From the NCBI GenBank assembly GCA_963930655.1, contig OZ005609.1, positions 16,069,001 through 16,133,000 of the forward strand: DNA of 64,000 nt. The letters run 5' to 3'. Below are positions 52,493 through 64,000 of this stretch, one piece after another. Each line of letters starts with the position of its first letter. Within the stretch, counting starts at the first letter, position 1. The notes beneath the pieces are model-generated. The model worked only from the letters and a program-made list of their open reading frames with translations, was not told where the DNA came from and made no database searches. Source of the DNA: Myrica gale. Its lineage: Eukaryota; Streptophyta; Magnoliopsida; Fagales; Myricaceae. The translations under genes were made by a program, and so were the position numbers.

Positions 52493-55400
52493 ATGTCGCA
52501 TGTAAGGGCCTTTGAGTCGACAACAGTACGGTCACCCTTCTCTACATCTGGTGTGGGCAAAACAGCCATTACCCGTTCTATCATCCACTACCCAACTCGG
52601 CCTCTCTGTAATCCACCCCTCATATCCACTACTCTTGCCAAAAACGTCCTCTACGGATCCAGTTCCAGGAGAATCGCCTCCCTTCGTTGTTTCTCAGGTA
52701 CTCCACTTTCTTTTTCCCCGAATTTCTTGGTTATTGTATATTTGGACCTCTGAATAACTTAATTGTCATGTAATTTCGTTGAAGATGCAAGTGACTCTAA
52801 TGGGTGCTAACAATTTGAAGTGGAGTATTAAAGGATATCACGGTTGTCTTAGGCTTTACTGACTTTGAGGATGTGACTAAGAGCCTACTTGTGTTACTCT
52901 AGGTCTCGTGCCCTTTGTAGGGATTCGCTTCACAGCAAAATCTTTTTTTTTTCTTGGACCTAATTCGTGTGAGGACCGAAGGTACGATTTTTGATGTTGG
53001 GTAAGTTAGAAAATCTGTATTATCCACATCAGAAGATAGATGTGATAGTTTATGCTGAATTAAACTAAAACAAACAATATGTTCTCAACAAAACATCAAT
53101 TAGGATTATAATTACAATTGCGGATTCGATCCCCTACTTGACACAGGAATCTACAAATCTCAAGTCGCTTTATGATCCAATTCAAAGCTCCAACAAATAA
53201 GAACAACACCTCATTTGCGTTGCCTCCCAAGGGATTAATGTCACTCTCTCGTTTTGGGATTTCTCTAATAGGTTCTGATGGCCAACCCCTTGAATATAAC
53301 AGTTATATTTATAGGCCTTGGAAAACCCTAGAGAGAGCATGAGACATAGGATCCTTAGGGATTTCAAATTCCAGCCGTAGGATTAAACTGAAGAACTCTT
53401 CTTCTAATAAAATTAGGGCTTCTACTAATTACAATCAAGTCTATAAACATATTGTAATTGACCCCTGAAATTTGAGATTATTGAAAATATGTTCCTTTAC
53501 ATACAATTAATTCCTTCCACCAAACTATATTCCATATGAGATATTAGAACTAAATTAATTATTTGGTTATCGAGGGCACATAATTCTAACAATCTCCCAC
53601 ATGCCCTCAGAACCAGATATCACCTTCGTGTTCCTATTTCATGTAAACTTTGGTTCCTTAGTTCACAAATCAGTTGGACCATAAAACAATTTTGAAATAT
53701 ATATAATATATTTTTATGTATTCATAAAATAGCTTTGTAAAACACACCAATCAAATTTCTTTTGATCCAACTCTTATATGAACACTAACTGAATATACTG
53801 TCTCTCCAAGAGACTGATGAATTCCTTGTTGAGCATTCATATAACTCATCTATCACTCACAGAACCCATCATGTCCATAAATAGTCCTGAATGGACATCA
53901 TCGGTTGACAGCGTCAAAGTATGTGTACATAATACATGAATAAATACAAGCCTCTCAAGTCTAAGGACACTACCGAATTGTGATAGAACAACCTTTAACC
54001 TGACAATGATTATTCCAAAAGACGTTCTTAATCTGATCTTGTTTAATGTATGTACTTGTTACATGACACCCACTTGGCTGCTTAAGGTCATACCTTTTTT
54101 TTTTTGATAAGTAAGAAAACTTTATTGAAAAAGTAAAGGAGGTAACAGTACAAGGAGCTATACTAAATACCTAATCCATACAAGCTACAAAGCTAATAAA
54201 ATCGGATGCATCAGAGAAAGGACTACCCAACACTGAATTGACCTAAAGAAACAGAGTGCTTATCAACTTGCCCCTTAACCCAACTAAAGACAAAAAAAGT
54301 ATTCTCGAAACATCTATCACTCCTCTCCTTCCAAAGAACCCAGCAGATGCAAATAGGGATCAACATCCACACCCTCAAAGCAAGAGGGTTATTGAACTTC
54401 TGCTTCCAGCAGAACATCAATTCTATCACCCTAGAAGGCATAACCCAACAAAAATTCGTAATGCTAAACACATGAGACCACAAATCCCTAGCAACTGCAC
54501 AATGAAGGAAGATATGATCCACGGATTTCCCACTAGATCTGCAAAGAAAGCACCAGTCAAGTAAATAAAAGCCATTTTTTCTCAGGTTGTCGATGGTCAA
54601 GATTCTTCCATGGGCAGCTTCCCACGCAAAAAAGGAGACTCTCAAAGGGGCAAGAGACTTCCAAATATGCTTCCATGGAAAAACCACATAAGAGCTGCAA
54701 GAGAGTCGCATACATCGATTTCACCGAGAAAATACCATTCTTGGTACCCGTCCAACACATCTTATCTTTTGCAGTACCCGTTAAGACCGTAGAATAAAGA
54801 AGGGAGAAGAAGGACGACAACGCCTCCATTTCCCAATCATTTGCTGCCTTTACGAACTGAACATCCCAATCACCCAAACCTGAATCCTCCGCCCAATAAT
54901 CAGCCATCATACCTCAATGATGGAATCAATCATTTCCGCACAACAAGTGTAGACTTTATGCTACAAAAGTCTAGAACAATTTTAGGCTTACAAGGAACTG
55001 AAAAATCATTATTTCTTGCCTTTGATTCATTAATCTCTAGCATGATTTTTTTACAATGTTACCTGAACAAATTTACATACATAATATCTCATGTTATGTA
55101 TAAACCCATAACAATAATAAATGTGAAAAATAAATAACCTTTTATTATCAAATAATAAAGGGAAAAAAAACGTCAAACCCAATGGTGTCTTTTCCGTTAA
55201 GTCTATGTATGATTATCTCATGCATAGACTTAATGGATGTGTTTCGATTTTCCGTGGCGGGCTGTTTGGAAGACGAAGGTTCCATCACGAGTTCTTTTTT
55301 TGTGTGGGAGGCTTCATATAGGAGACTTTTAACTACTGATAATCTCAGGAGGAGGGGTATTTGTGTGTTATAACTTCAAAAGGGACTTAATGTGCATATG

Positions 55401-58400
55401 TAGTTGATCAATCAGGAATGGGAGAGAGAGAGAGAGAGATGACAACTTCAAATGTTAGTCTGATCGTCGTCTTCCAAGTTGGCATCATCTTTCAAAGGAT
55501 TGGGTCCACCCTTGGGTTCACTAGCATCTTCACCGGGTACAAACCTTGTCTTCTCCCGGCAAGCAATGCCCTGGCAGATAGAAGAAAAACCTCACAGCCA
55601 ACTCAAAATAGTTGGTTTGAATTTTTGCACATTTTGACTTCAATAGAACAATCGTGACATATTATTTTTTATTTGTAGAGAAAACCTTTGCCTTTTTCCC
55701 TTCGTTTTATTTAGGGTTGTAGTGAAAGAAAAGAGATACATGTCTCAAATCATTATTGAACTTTTGCTTCAACATTAATATGCTCACAAGTCTCCCTCAT
55801 AATTTGGGTATGTGTTTACAGCCTTAACTCCTGAGCTGAAGACTACGTTGGATAAAGTTCTTGGTTCGCACAAAGTGGTACTTTTCATGAAGGGTACTAA
55901 GGACTTTCCACAATGTGGATTTTCAAACACAGTTGTGCAAATATTGAAGTCTTTTAATGTACCTTTTGAAACCTTTGACATTCTCGAAAATGAACTATTA
56001 CGTCAAGGATTGAAGGAGTATTCCAGCTGGCCTACGTTTCCTCAACTCTACATTGATGGAGAGTTTTTTGGGGGCTGTGACATCACTGTTGGTACGTTAA
56101 TCAAGTTCCCAGAATTTACTTTGTTTAAATTAGTTATGCCATTTCCAATTCTTCAAGTGTTTTTGTGGTCTTCCAAGCATAATTTGCTGTAATAGTGGAT
56201 GGCCATGGGCCAACAATTGATGAAGATTTATGCAAAATGATATAAATGAGTATGACTGCGTGACCTATTCATTTGAAGCATTTTTTTTTCTAGTCCAGCT
56301 TATTCATTTGAAGCTTTTATCTAATCTTTCATATTTTTGGGAATTATTTGACCTGGAGCATAGATCAAGTTTTATCTATCTGTTCAGTTACTTAAAAGAA
56401 GTCTACGAAGCATAATACGGCATTAATATTATTGTTACATCTCTTTTTGTAGTCACTGTTGCCAGGTAATGGGAACTTTGGTTATGTCTGCTTACTATGG
56501 TCAATAAGTGCACATACGAGCAAAGAAATGGCACAACTTTCTATACATATATCTCTTTGCCTAAGCTAAGCATACAACTGGAAATGTAGCAAAGATGAAT
56601 AGACTGTTTAGTCTTTCAATGTGATTTTTTGTTGAATGACAAGGTAATTAAAACAATGAGTCCACCACACAGCCCAAGTTACATGTTATAGACTGTTTAG
56701 AGTTTTAACCAAAAACTGAGTTATGATTTTGCTAACTTGGTCTCACCAAAAAGGAAATTATTGGTTAATACTATAGTAATTTGAAGAATGCAAGTCTGGT
56801 CTCCTGCGACTTTCAAATGACTTAACAACAAAGCCTTTTCATCTAAAATCCTCTCTGCTCTCTCTCATACTCTCTACTTTCTCCCAGAACCTCTGAAAAG
56901 AAGTGGCCAAACCAATGTAAAGAGGCAATAAAAAAGATAAAAAGGGAAAATTTCTTGGAATGGAATCCTGTTCATCTTCATTTGAAGCAAAGATTTTCTT
57001 GGTAGTAGGGTGAAACATCTGAAGCACAAGAAAACTAGGTGAGTTATATTGATTTGGGCTCGTCAAAACCAGTATTGGAGATAGGGAAAATGAAGATGGA
57101 TGATTATTTTAATTTGTCAGAGCTGTAGGTTGGGGGCTTCCATATATGTGCATTGTGTTTGCTGCAATGGCACCAAAAAATCTGGGCTCTCCATCACCTT
57201 GTCACTGTGACATTGATTGCAACCCTCCTGGTCTTTTGGCTTTTGTTAATCAGAACGTAGAGTTGGGGAATTAGGGGGATTGAATTGGGGAGCATGGTGT
57301 GACTGTTACTCAATGAGAGAGTGGTGGGGGAAAGATGCTCATTGGCTGCTGTGAAGAGATGTCCTCATTGATGCTGATCATGCGAAAAAGATTTTATTTT
57401 TTTGTCCTGTCAGAAGAGTAGGGGAATAATGGTTAGAATGATAACAAGAATGTTAGATGGTTGTTTGTGCGATGAACTGTTTCATCCAACTGAAATGAAA
57501 TGTGTAATCTGATTTGCATCACTTCTAAATGCCCTTGTGATTCGCCACATAGCAGTTTGAGGGTATTCTTCAAACCACTTGATAGAAAAGTTCTGTTCAA
57601 GATGTATCACAGGGTCTGCTAGGAAAAAGTAGAATATGCAGATTTCAACCATTCAGGGGAGAGATAAGCAGTGGAGTTAAATCTTATAAAAAAATGAAAA
57701 TAAAGAGCTATAGGAATGGAGCAAAAATGAAATCTCATTAAATCTGATAAAGATTATAGGGGAAGTGGATGATGGCATTACGAATCCTTTTGAGAGCATT
57801 CTTGTGGAACCACTATGCGTTAGTGAGCGCCCATGCTTTCTAATTGCCTTAAAGGGATACTATAGCTTGCAAATACAAATGGTTTCGAGTATTTAAGTGG
57901 AACCATCATGAAGCACACGAATGAGCAACTTCCTTGGTTTTTCAATGGGTAGGGAGGTTTAGACACTACTGTTTGTTTCAATGTGTTTATGAGGGTTTGA
58001 CATGCTGGCTCTTATTTACTTCTGACTAACAGGCCTATAAGTTCTAAAACATTTGAATCGTCAGCCATTGATCAGTTATTCTATCCGTGTGAGGAATTTC
58101 AAAGATTTAACTTAACTAGTTGCCTAACAACGTACATCTTTTGTTTGATCTGACATTTTAAAGAGCTACTAGAGTCTATTGTGCCTACCAATCACAGCTA
58201 TGGAGATATATAACATTTTAAAGGGAAATGAAGGCTTCTAAAATGGTATAAAATAATGATAAAAAATGGAATTTTTATTTGAAGGAAAAATTTGTACTTA
58301 ATCCCACAAACTATTACACCAGTTGCATTGTGCCTCTCCAAACTACCATTCTTGGTAGTTGATTTCCTAGACTACCACTTTTTTGCAATTCGCCCTTCGG

Positions 58401-59807
58401 ACAAGATTTGACTGTTTATTACCCAAAAAATGAAACGATGGCATGAGATAATAATAGGACTTTAAATCTTATTTGAATGTTTCAGTTATCTCCATAAACG
58501 AAAAACAAATTATATCTGTTTCTTCTGACCTCGCGGCCTTAAATGTGGCTGTTTACTTCAACACCTCCATGGATGAAATTATTTTTCGACTGCATTAGAT
58601 GGATTGGATGAATTCACTTAGACAGAAGATTTTTTTTGCCTGCTAAGTATGGATGTGAGGAATGAAATGAAGTTTATGGTCCTTCCAGCATTGAGGAGAG
58701 GGGTTTTTTATGAGTGAATATGGTTTCTATGTCATCAAGGTTCCTAGCTGTGTCATCATTCGCTTGGATCTGGCAGACCCTGCAGGTCTTTGTTCAGTTC
58801 CTACTCTGTTTCTGTTTTATTTTTTATTTTGTACACTTTCCTACTTCATTTATGGGAAATATGCACTTAAATTACCATTCTTGGTGATAACCCCTAAACA
58901 TCCATCTTTTTTTTCCCCTCCTGATGTACCCATTGGTTAAGATCTAGTTATTAGGTCATGTCTCCCAGCTTATCCTTCATTTATCTTATTCGTTGGATTT
59001 TATCAAAGGGGCAAATTGAAATTTAACGAGGTTACTTGCTAATAATGGTATTTGGGACACAATGCAAATGGGTTGTAATTTGTAGGGATGAATACTCCGT
59101 GTGTATATACAAAAAAAGGTATTTGTAATTAAATACAACAGTGTCATAGACTCGTAATATGGGGTCTCCTACTTGCACTTATTGGTGTCCTTGCAGTAAG
59201 AACTTGGACGTTTTATAGGTTATATACTGTTGTACAAGAATTACAAAGTGTAAAATTATGAATTGAATACTCGTTTTGCGTTTGTTTCCACTGTGCGCAT
59301 CCATAAACACGGATATAAGTATAAAAATTGAACATGCATATCACTATTGTGTTCCCTATCGGTGTCGGTATGTATGTCCAGATATGCAAGTATATATTAG
59401 GGGGTATCCCCATAGTTTCCCTCTATATTGGAGTATTGATTGTAATAATTTAGGTCGTTTTATTGGTTGCAAGTTCTTTTACAAGAATTTAAAGTAGAGA
59501 AGTATGAGTTGAGTACTTTTGCTATTAGAATTAGATTTTTCCTGCAAATGGAATGCTATTCACTGTTCAATTTTTAACAAAAATATAAATTATCAGGCGT
59601 GATAAATTTCCAGCCAAAGTAGGTTCTATCAACCTATTCTTATAGATCTACTTGCCTATTTGATTTTAAGAAAGAGTGTTAATGGGTGTTGCTTTGTGAG
59701 CATTACTACAAGAATATTTCCAAGGATCTGAAAATATATCTTTTGCTGCAGAGGCATACAAGAGCGGCCAATTGCAGGAACTGCTGGAGAAGGCAATGTG
59801 TTCTTGA
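52493..59807 (+). CDS. GRXS14: Monothiol glutaredoxin S14 (CGFS type), plastid
   Basis: Coding exons 52493-52697, 55822-56091 and 59752-59807, all GT-AG, give 176 residues, close to Arabidopsis GrxS14. Residues 1 to about 67 are a Ser/Thr/Arg-rich transit peptide. The glutaredoxin domain follows: FMKGTKDFPQCGFSNTVVQI with the CGFS active site at 100-103, WPTFPQLYI (138-146), and the glutathione-binding GGCDI (152-156); the end is EKAMCS. Family members bind a [2Fe-2S] cluster with glutathione as a dimer and pass it to plastid acceptors; the Arabidopsis protein was also named CXIP1. All key residues are present. Intron 1 (3.1 kb) holds a copia relic, a LINE and a LINE fragment; intron 2 (3.7 kb) holds a fold-back element and otherwise nothing I recognise. 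Confidence 0.95.
52990..55178 (-). mobile_element. Copia relic: one LTR and the 3' tail of the internal region
   Basis: At 53591 the - strand reads a purine-rich cgtgggagat-like tract followed by TGTTAGAATTATGTGCC, the tract/LTR junction; the LTR runs to about 52990, with a CCTATAAATATAAC TATA-like box near 53313. The text cccacatgccctcagaacca beyond the LTR is typical of Tork-type copia tails. The internal part is interrupted by the LINE at 54096-54906 and resumes to about 55178. No coding domains remain. Old and broken. Confidence 0.6.
54096..54906 (-). mobile_element. LINE-C, 5'-truncated, with target duplication
   Basis: Poly(A) tail seen as poly(T) at 54095-54105, and an 8-bp target duplication tcatacct at 54088-54095 and 54907-54914. 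The - strand encodes zf-[57 protein letters not shown]. Close to the end of LINE-B (22815-23320). Truncated at its 5' end, as usual for L1-type insertions. It lies inside the copia relic in GRXS14 intron 1. Confidence 0.9.
55179..55377 (+). mobile_element. LINE fragment (zf-RVT)
   Basis: The + strand gives NGVFSVKSMYDYLMHRLNG, then, in another frame, FFVWEASYRRLLTTDNLRRR, the plant LINE zf-RVT signature. Only about 200 bp. Lies between the copia relic and GRXS14 exon 2. Confidence 0.75.
55422..55439. repeat. (GA)n microsatellite
   Basis: Pure GA run of about 18 bp in GRXS14 intron 1. Confidence 0.9.
58300..59090. repeat. Diverged fold-back element in GRXS14 intron 2
   Basis: The left arm (ccacaaactattacacc, ttgcattgtg, aaactaccattcttgg, caattcgccctt) matches, with changes, the inverted right arm at 58990-59090 (ctacaaattacaaccc, ttgcattgtg, aaataccattatt, caatttgcccctt). 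Arms are about 100 bp and 60-70% alike. Borders and target duplication are not fixed. Same general family as the arms around Copia-2. Confidence 0.55.
59205..59525. repeat. Diverged direct repeat
   Basis: About 70 bp near 59208 (ttataggttatatactg, tacaagaatt, atgaattgaatactc) recurs near 59458 (ttattggttgcaagttc, tacaagaatt, atgagttgagtactt), 250 bp apart. No coding role. Confidence 0.5.
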
Positions 59808-60987
59808 GGCTCTTCATTCTGGAGACAAGTTGATAGCACCCTCGACTTGCTTGGGATGATTGAGAAGTGTATTGCGTAATTCATAATATCTCAACGTTGT
59901 TTGATCGTGGCAGAAAACATGTACATTGTCTTATCTGTATACAGAATATAAAATCGCTGTTGATGTAACTGGGCTTTACTAAGTTTACTTACCAATATGT
60001 GAAATCAACCTGCTATTCAGGACGCTCACCAAAAACAAAAAAAGAAGAAGAAAAGTGCTGCCCAATAATTTTCTACACGTTTTGTTGCAGTCATGCTTCG
60101 TTCCATTTCTCCATTTGCTCTTTTCATACATGTGTCGGCGACTCGGCAGGGTCAACCTGCCTGTGGCTACCCACCTCAAACCTTTTGAGGATGAAAGTCC
60201 AAGCCAGGATCTAGTTGTTGTTTTTTTCTTTTATATCCGTTACAAACCATTCTCTCCAATAGAGGAATATGATCAGGGGAAGCTGGTTGGAGGGCTAATC
60301 TTGGGATATATTGAACTTGATCAAAAGAACTAGCTTCAAACAAAGCAACAATTGACTAAAATTCCGCCCTTCTACTATGCAGTACAATTGGAAAGTGAAG
60401 AACGTACCTTTATTTTTAGGGCTGATAACAGAATAATATTGATTATGGCCAATTTGGTGATTGGTCACTTTTGATACGACATTTCACATTTGGTACTACA
60501 GAGAAATGAGGCCTTTGGGCGTGTTTACTGGTTTTAATCATTATAAAGGAGTAGTAGTTTTTGGGGCTGCAGTTTTATATGATGAGACCATAGAGTCATA
60601 ATTTAAGGGGCGTTTCGAAAGCTTTGTAACTGCTCGTGACAGACCAAAAAACCCCAATCAATCTTAAGAAATTTGATGAAGGATGGTTCTTTTCTTTCTT
60701 CAAAACTTTAAAATGTGCATGTATGATTTCGAGGAGGAAAATGATTTTGAAGGAGCTTGGGTCAATATGATTCGTATATATAATATTAAAGATGTTAGTT
60801 GGCTGGAAAATAATACAGATTGAAGACAAAATTGGCCACGCGCTATAAAATATTCACTTTGGGATTTATAAGTACTCAACTTAGTGAAAGTTTCAATGGG
60901 GACTAAAGCTTACTTGCAACATTGGATAAAGTCCAATTTTTAGAAAATTTGAGAGGGTAGTAGAACATAAGCGGAATAAAGTGTTGG
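59808..60987. other. GRXS14 3' flank, no gene seen
   Basis: 3' UTR of GRXS14 and intergenic DNA. A + strand frame at 60055-60333 has no recognised domain. Around 60505-60620 there is a GGGCGTGTTTAC...GGGGCGTTTCG pair that could be a MITE, not proven. Confidence 0.35.
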
Positions 60988-61790
60988 AGGATGAATACAA
61001 TGCTAGCTAGGCAAAAAGCTACCTTCGTTGAGCTTGAAGAATTCGCCCTTGTTCAAACATGCTGCGCAAGTACTGTATACACCTATCAATATTTAAATTG
61101 TTCCGGTATAATTATATATGCATCTGCAGCACTTGTAAAAAGTCGGAGGGAGACCCACTTAGTGCACGAATACATAGTTGTGCACTTTTTAACAAAGATT
61201 ATGAGTATATTGTACTTTGTGATTCTATATTAACAAGACAAGTAGTTGCATGAACTTTGAGACATTTGAAATTTTATATTGTCACGTTCTGAAGGTTTTT
61301 TATGCTCTTGACCTAAAGATAATTCCTGATATGTATATTTTAAAGAGATGGACAAGGGATGCAAGAAAAGGATATTGTTTAGAGAGTAGCCCAATCAATA
61401 AAGATGATAAAGATATTAGCTTGGATTCTATATAGAGATATAGGAGATTATGTCCCAAATTGGTGAGATTAGCCTCTTGAGCTGCTGACATTAAAAAGAA
61501 GCATTCGCTTTGGTTGAAAGGGTGGTAGAGGATTTAGAAAAGCAAGTTGAAGAGTTTGCAACAAAAAATGTGTATGAAATGTTGATACTGCTCAAGCCCA
61601 TTTGTCCTTTTCATGTGGTGATCAGGAAATTTTTGATCATGGGACTTCTACAGAGAATTTAGTAGACAAGGTTAAAGGGCTCAAGAAGAAAGAGGATCCA
61701 AAGGGTGAAAGAAGGTTAAAAAGTGGGGTTGAGAAGCAATTAAAGAAGAAGAAAAGATATTACAACAAATGATGCTAGTTGCCAAAACAA
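60988..61790 (+). pseudogene. FAR1-related sequence (FRS) C-terminal pseudogene
   Basis: Across frames the + strand shows ELEEFALVQTCCASTVYT (end of the transposase-like domain), FETFEILYCHVLKVF (SWIM zinc finger), IIPDMYILKRWTRDARKG, and ESSPINKDDKDISL, then later VKGLKKKEDPKGERRLKSG. This is the order of plant FAR1/FRS proteins, transcription factors derived from Mutator transposases. It is broken: a SWIM cysteine position reads Tyr, there are stops and frame changes, and the N-terminal FAR1 DNA-binding domain is missing. No introns are seen. Confidence 0.7.
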
Positions 61791-63074
61791 TTACCCCAGG
61801 CACTAGAATTATAAACTATGTCAAATGTATTCTAGCAAATGACAAATCTTTATGAAGTAATATTGTATAACTAGTTTGCAATGTAGGCAATCAATCAAAT
61901 ATCTAATTCAGTAGCAGAAAGTGCGTATAGAGAAACCCCAAGGACATAAATGTGAAGATGCGTCTGTGGAATTATTCTCGGTACATTTACCCGTTTCACT
62001 TTAAGCTTTTAATGATTCACCACACGGGCAATTTCATAATGGTACTTTTCTGCTTCCTTCTTCTCAAGCGTCAAGTAATATCTATATCAATTAGGTATTA
62101 GAATAAGTTTTTAATTGATAAGAAATATTTTTTTAGTTATGTACCTATTTGGTTTTTGGGTTTTCACCATCTTAATAAATAGTTCGTAGATTTTCAAATT
62201 GATCATCAATAGTCTTTCACTGGTCGATTTGTGTCACTTGTAAAGAATAACATTTTTAAACATGAACCCATGCTACTTTCTCTATAAGAATTATAAGAAT
62301 GATTTGATCTTAACCCAGAAAAGTAAAAAAGAAATTAAAGCCTAGAAACAAAGGGACATTTAGTAGCATTCAACTCAAATATTGTATATACAACAAATTA
62401 TATAACGAGAGATCAATATTGTAATAGCCCGAACCGTGAATACCTCTAGCCCTGTCTTATAGTAATGAACATCACTTTTAAACTGAGCTTACGGTTAGTG
62501 GAAGGATTGTTAAAGCAATATGATTCTAAGTAATACACATCATCAAGACCTTCTATTCAATTCTTTATACCACAAAAGAGAACCAATTCCACCTTCTATG
62601 TACATCTACAAAACATAGAAAAAATAATTACTACATATGTACAATCTTGAAAAGGACTTGATCTTATTCTCTTCTACTCTTCGACTTTATCATTGCTAGA
62701 AAATATAATCAGGAAATCCTATACTAATCATCTATGGACATTCTCAACGATGATGTCTAGGTTCTCATTAACCCAGACCCAACTACTAGCTTGGTATCAA
62801 GACCTCATGAGTCAAAGTCTTAGTAAATTCTCCCAAGTACATTTTGAACTTCTGCTAAAAAGAATTCAACAAACAACGGTGAGTCCAAATGACTCAGTAA
62901 AGCCAGTAGTCAGTAGGACATGTAGCAGATAACATGAAAAAGACATTGAAGAAATCAGTTCATCGATTCAACAACATAACAAAAGATGAAATAACAGAAA
63001 AGACTCAAATTAAAAATGATATTTTCAAATTTCATCTACCACCTGTCATACCTTGAGTTTTTGTTTATGTCATA
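61791..63074. other. Intergenic, no gene seen
   Basis: AT-rich DNA. The frame at 62693-62932 has no recognised domain. A short phrase tgtcatacc occurs at 63048 and again at 63075 just before the probable LTR. Confidence 0.3.
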
Positions 63075-63449
63075 CCCCAAGATTTCGTTTAACATAACAT
63101 ACATTTGTCTATGAAAAACAAGTTTTGGTTTAGTATTGCATTACTGAATAAGTGTATTGATTTCGTGGTGATTTAGAGATGAATTAGTACTTGATATTTA
63201 GTTTAAAAAGCTTGATTAGAGAATGATTTAGTGAGATTTGGACTTCACTAGTGACCAATCTTTTATTCATGATGTTGAGATATACGTTTTGATTCAATTT
63301 ATTTTAGGAAGCTAGTAGGACGAGTTTTCTATAAAAAAATCGTAACGTGTGATTTTTAGGCAACTAGTAGGTCGATTGCTTATCCATTAAGGTGCATTGC
63401 AATTTTGGAGAAATTTTATTTTTTCGGAAGCTAGTAGGATAATTTACAA

Positions 63450-63640
63450 GTTATGGATAGATATCAGTTAAAGATAAAGATGAGTTATGGATAGAGAGGA
63501 GTTATGGATATAAATGAATTATGGATAGAGGTGAGATATGGGTAGAGACATATGGATAGAGATGAAATTGTGGATAGAGATAAAGTTTTGGACAAAGATG
63601 AACGTTTATGGATAATGATAAGGGGATCGGTTAGATAATT
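63450..63640. repeat. Degenerate tandem repeat, about 20-bp unit
   Basis: Around eight diverged units of the type gagttatggatagaga lie directly upstream of the TATA box at 63671. Confidence 0.75.
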
Positions 63641-63670
63641 GACGAAACTTAGCAATTAAGTCTTGGTAGC

Positions 63671-63682
63671 CTATAAATAGGG
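63671..63682 (+). promoter_or_regulatory. TATA box of the probable LTR
   Basis: CTATAAATAGGG in a clean position, about 40 bp downstream of the tandem repeat, with a purine-rich leader after it. Confidence 0.55.
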
Positions 63683-64000
63683 GGTTCGGCCATTAAGAGA
63701 ACTTACCATTTGAGGGAAAATGTAGATCTTTCACAGAGAAGAGAAAAATCGGGTAGTGAAAAATTAAGGAAAGGCAAGAAGAACCAAAAGGGAATTCTAG
63801 TAGAAAAGGAAGAAACGAAGTTTAGAAGATCAAAGGAGAATTTTGGTTTTATTGGAGGTAAATTTTAGCTTGGTTATCTTTGATTTCAATTCAAAAGCTT
63901 TCAAAAGTTTTCAAGAAGATTATTATGAATCTCCTGTGTTTTTTAAAAGGATTAGTGAATCTATTGATGTCGTGTGGTATTGTTAGTGTTCTTGATGAAG

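Larger units (their letters stand above)
63075..64000 (+). mobile_element. Probable LTR start, cut by the window edge
   Basis: Begins TGTCATACCCCAAGATTTCG, a common opening of plant gypsy LTRs, and carries a TATA box CTATAAATAGGG at 63671 followed by an untranslated-looking leader. The rest lies beyond the window, so family and integrity cannot be judged. Fossil or element unknown. Confidence 0.45.

Overview
The window is nuclear DNA from a flowering plant, most likely a eudicot. It holds three intron-rich host genes on the + strand whose proteins match plant families closely, set in a bed of plant transposable elements (Ty1/copia and Ty3/gypsy fossils, LINEs, a tRNA-type SINE, hAT and Mutator-like elements). 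I cannot name the species from sequence alone. There is no bacterial-style operon, CRISPR array or rRNA, and I saw no tRNA gene.

Layout. 1-7140: repeats, with a gypsy integrase fossil, a SIRE-like copia fossil with one LTR, and a possible orphan last exon on the - strand at 1222-1278. 7577-15268: PML3 (GDT1-like 3), a Golgi-type Mn/Ca cation/proton exchanger of the UPF0016/TMEM165 family, 8 coding exons, with an 813-bp hAT element in its last intron. 15269-20530: a Mutator-type transposase remnant, a relic LTR and two fold-back elements, one of them directly upstream of the next gene. 20541-40124: FHY1, a HAD-family FMN hydrolase with a predicted plastid transit peptide, 7 coding exons stretched over 19.6 kb because its introns took in a LINE inside another LINE, an ORF1-only half-LINE, and a young copia element that itself carries a SINE. 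41005-48115: a second young copia element inside nested fold-back elements, plus a 1000-bp hAT element with a perfect 8-bp target duplication. 48550-51660: unassigned repeat-like DNA split by another hAT element, then AT-rich tandem repeats. 52493-59807: GRXS14, a monothiol (CGFS) plastid glutaredoxin, 3 coding exons, with a copia relic, a LINE and a fold-back element in its introns. 60988-61790: a decayed FAR1-related (FRS) sequence. 63075-64000: probably the start of an LTR running out of the window.

How the genes relate. The three host genes are independent housekeeping genes, each with its own introns. Two (FHY1, GRXS14) act in plastids (flavin salvage, iron-sulfur/redox) and one (PML3) in the Golgi. 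Nothing suggests they form one pathway. I did not find a clearly new biological system. The most unusual points are a missing GT splice donor in PML3, a HAD motif I reading DIMGT in FHY1, a complete-looking ORF1-only LINE with a 12-bp target duplication, a SINE inside a copia element whose LTRs show no substitutions, and dense TGTCGACA palindrome arrays upstream of the TATA boxes in an old LTR family. Exon borders were placed by hand from GT/AG signals, reading frame and remembered family sequences. No alignment was run.
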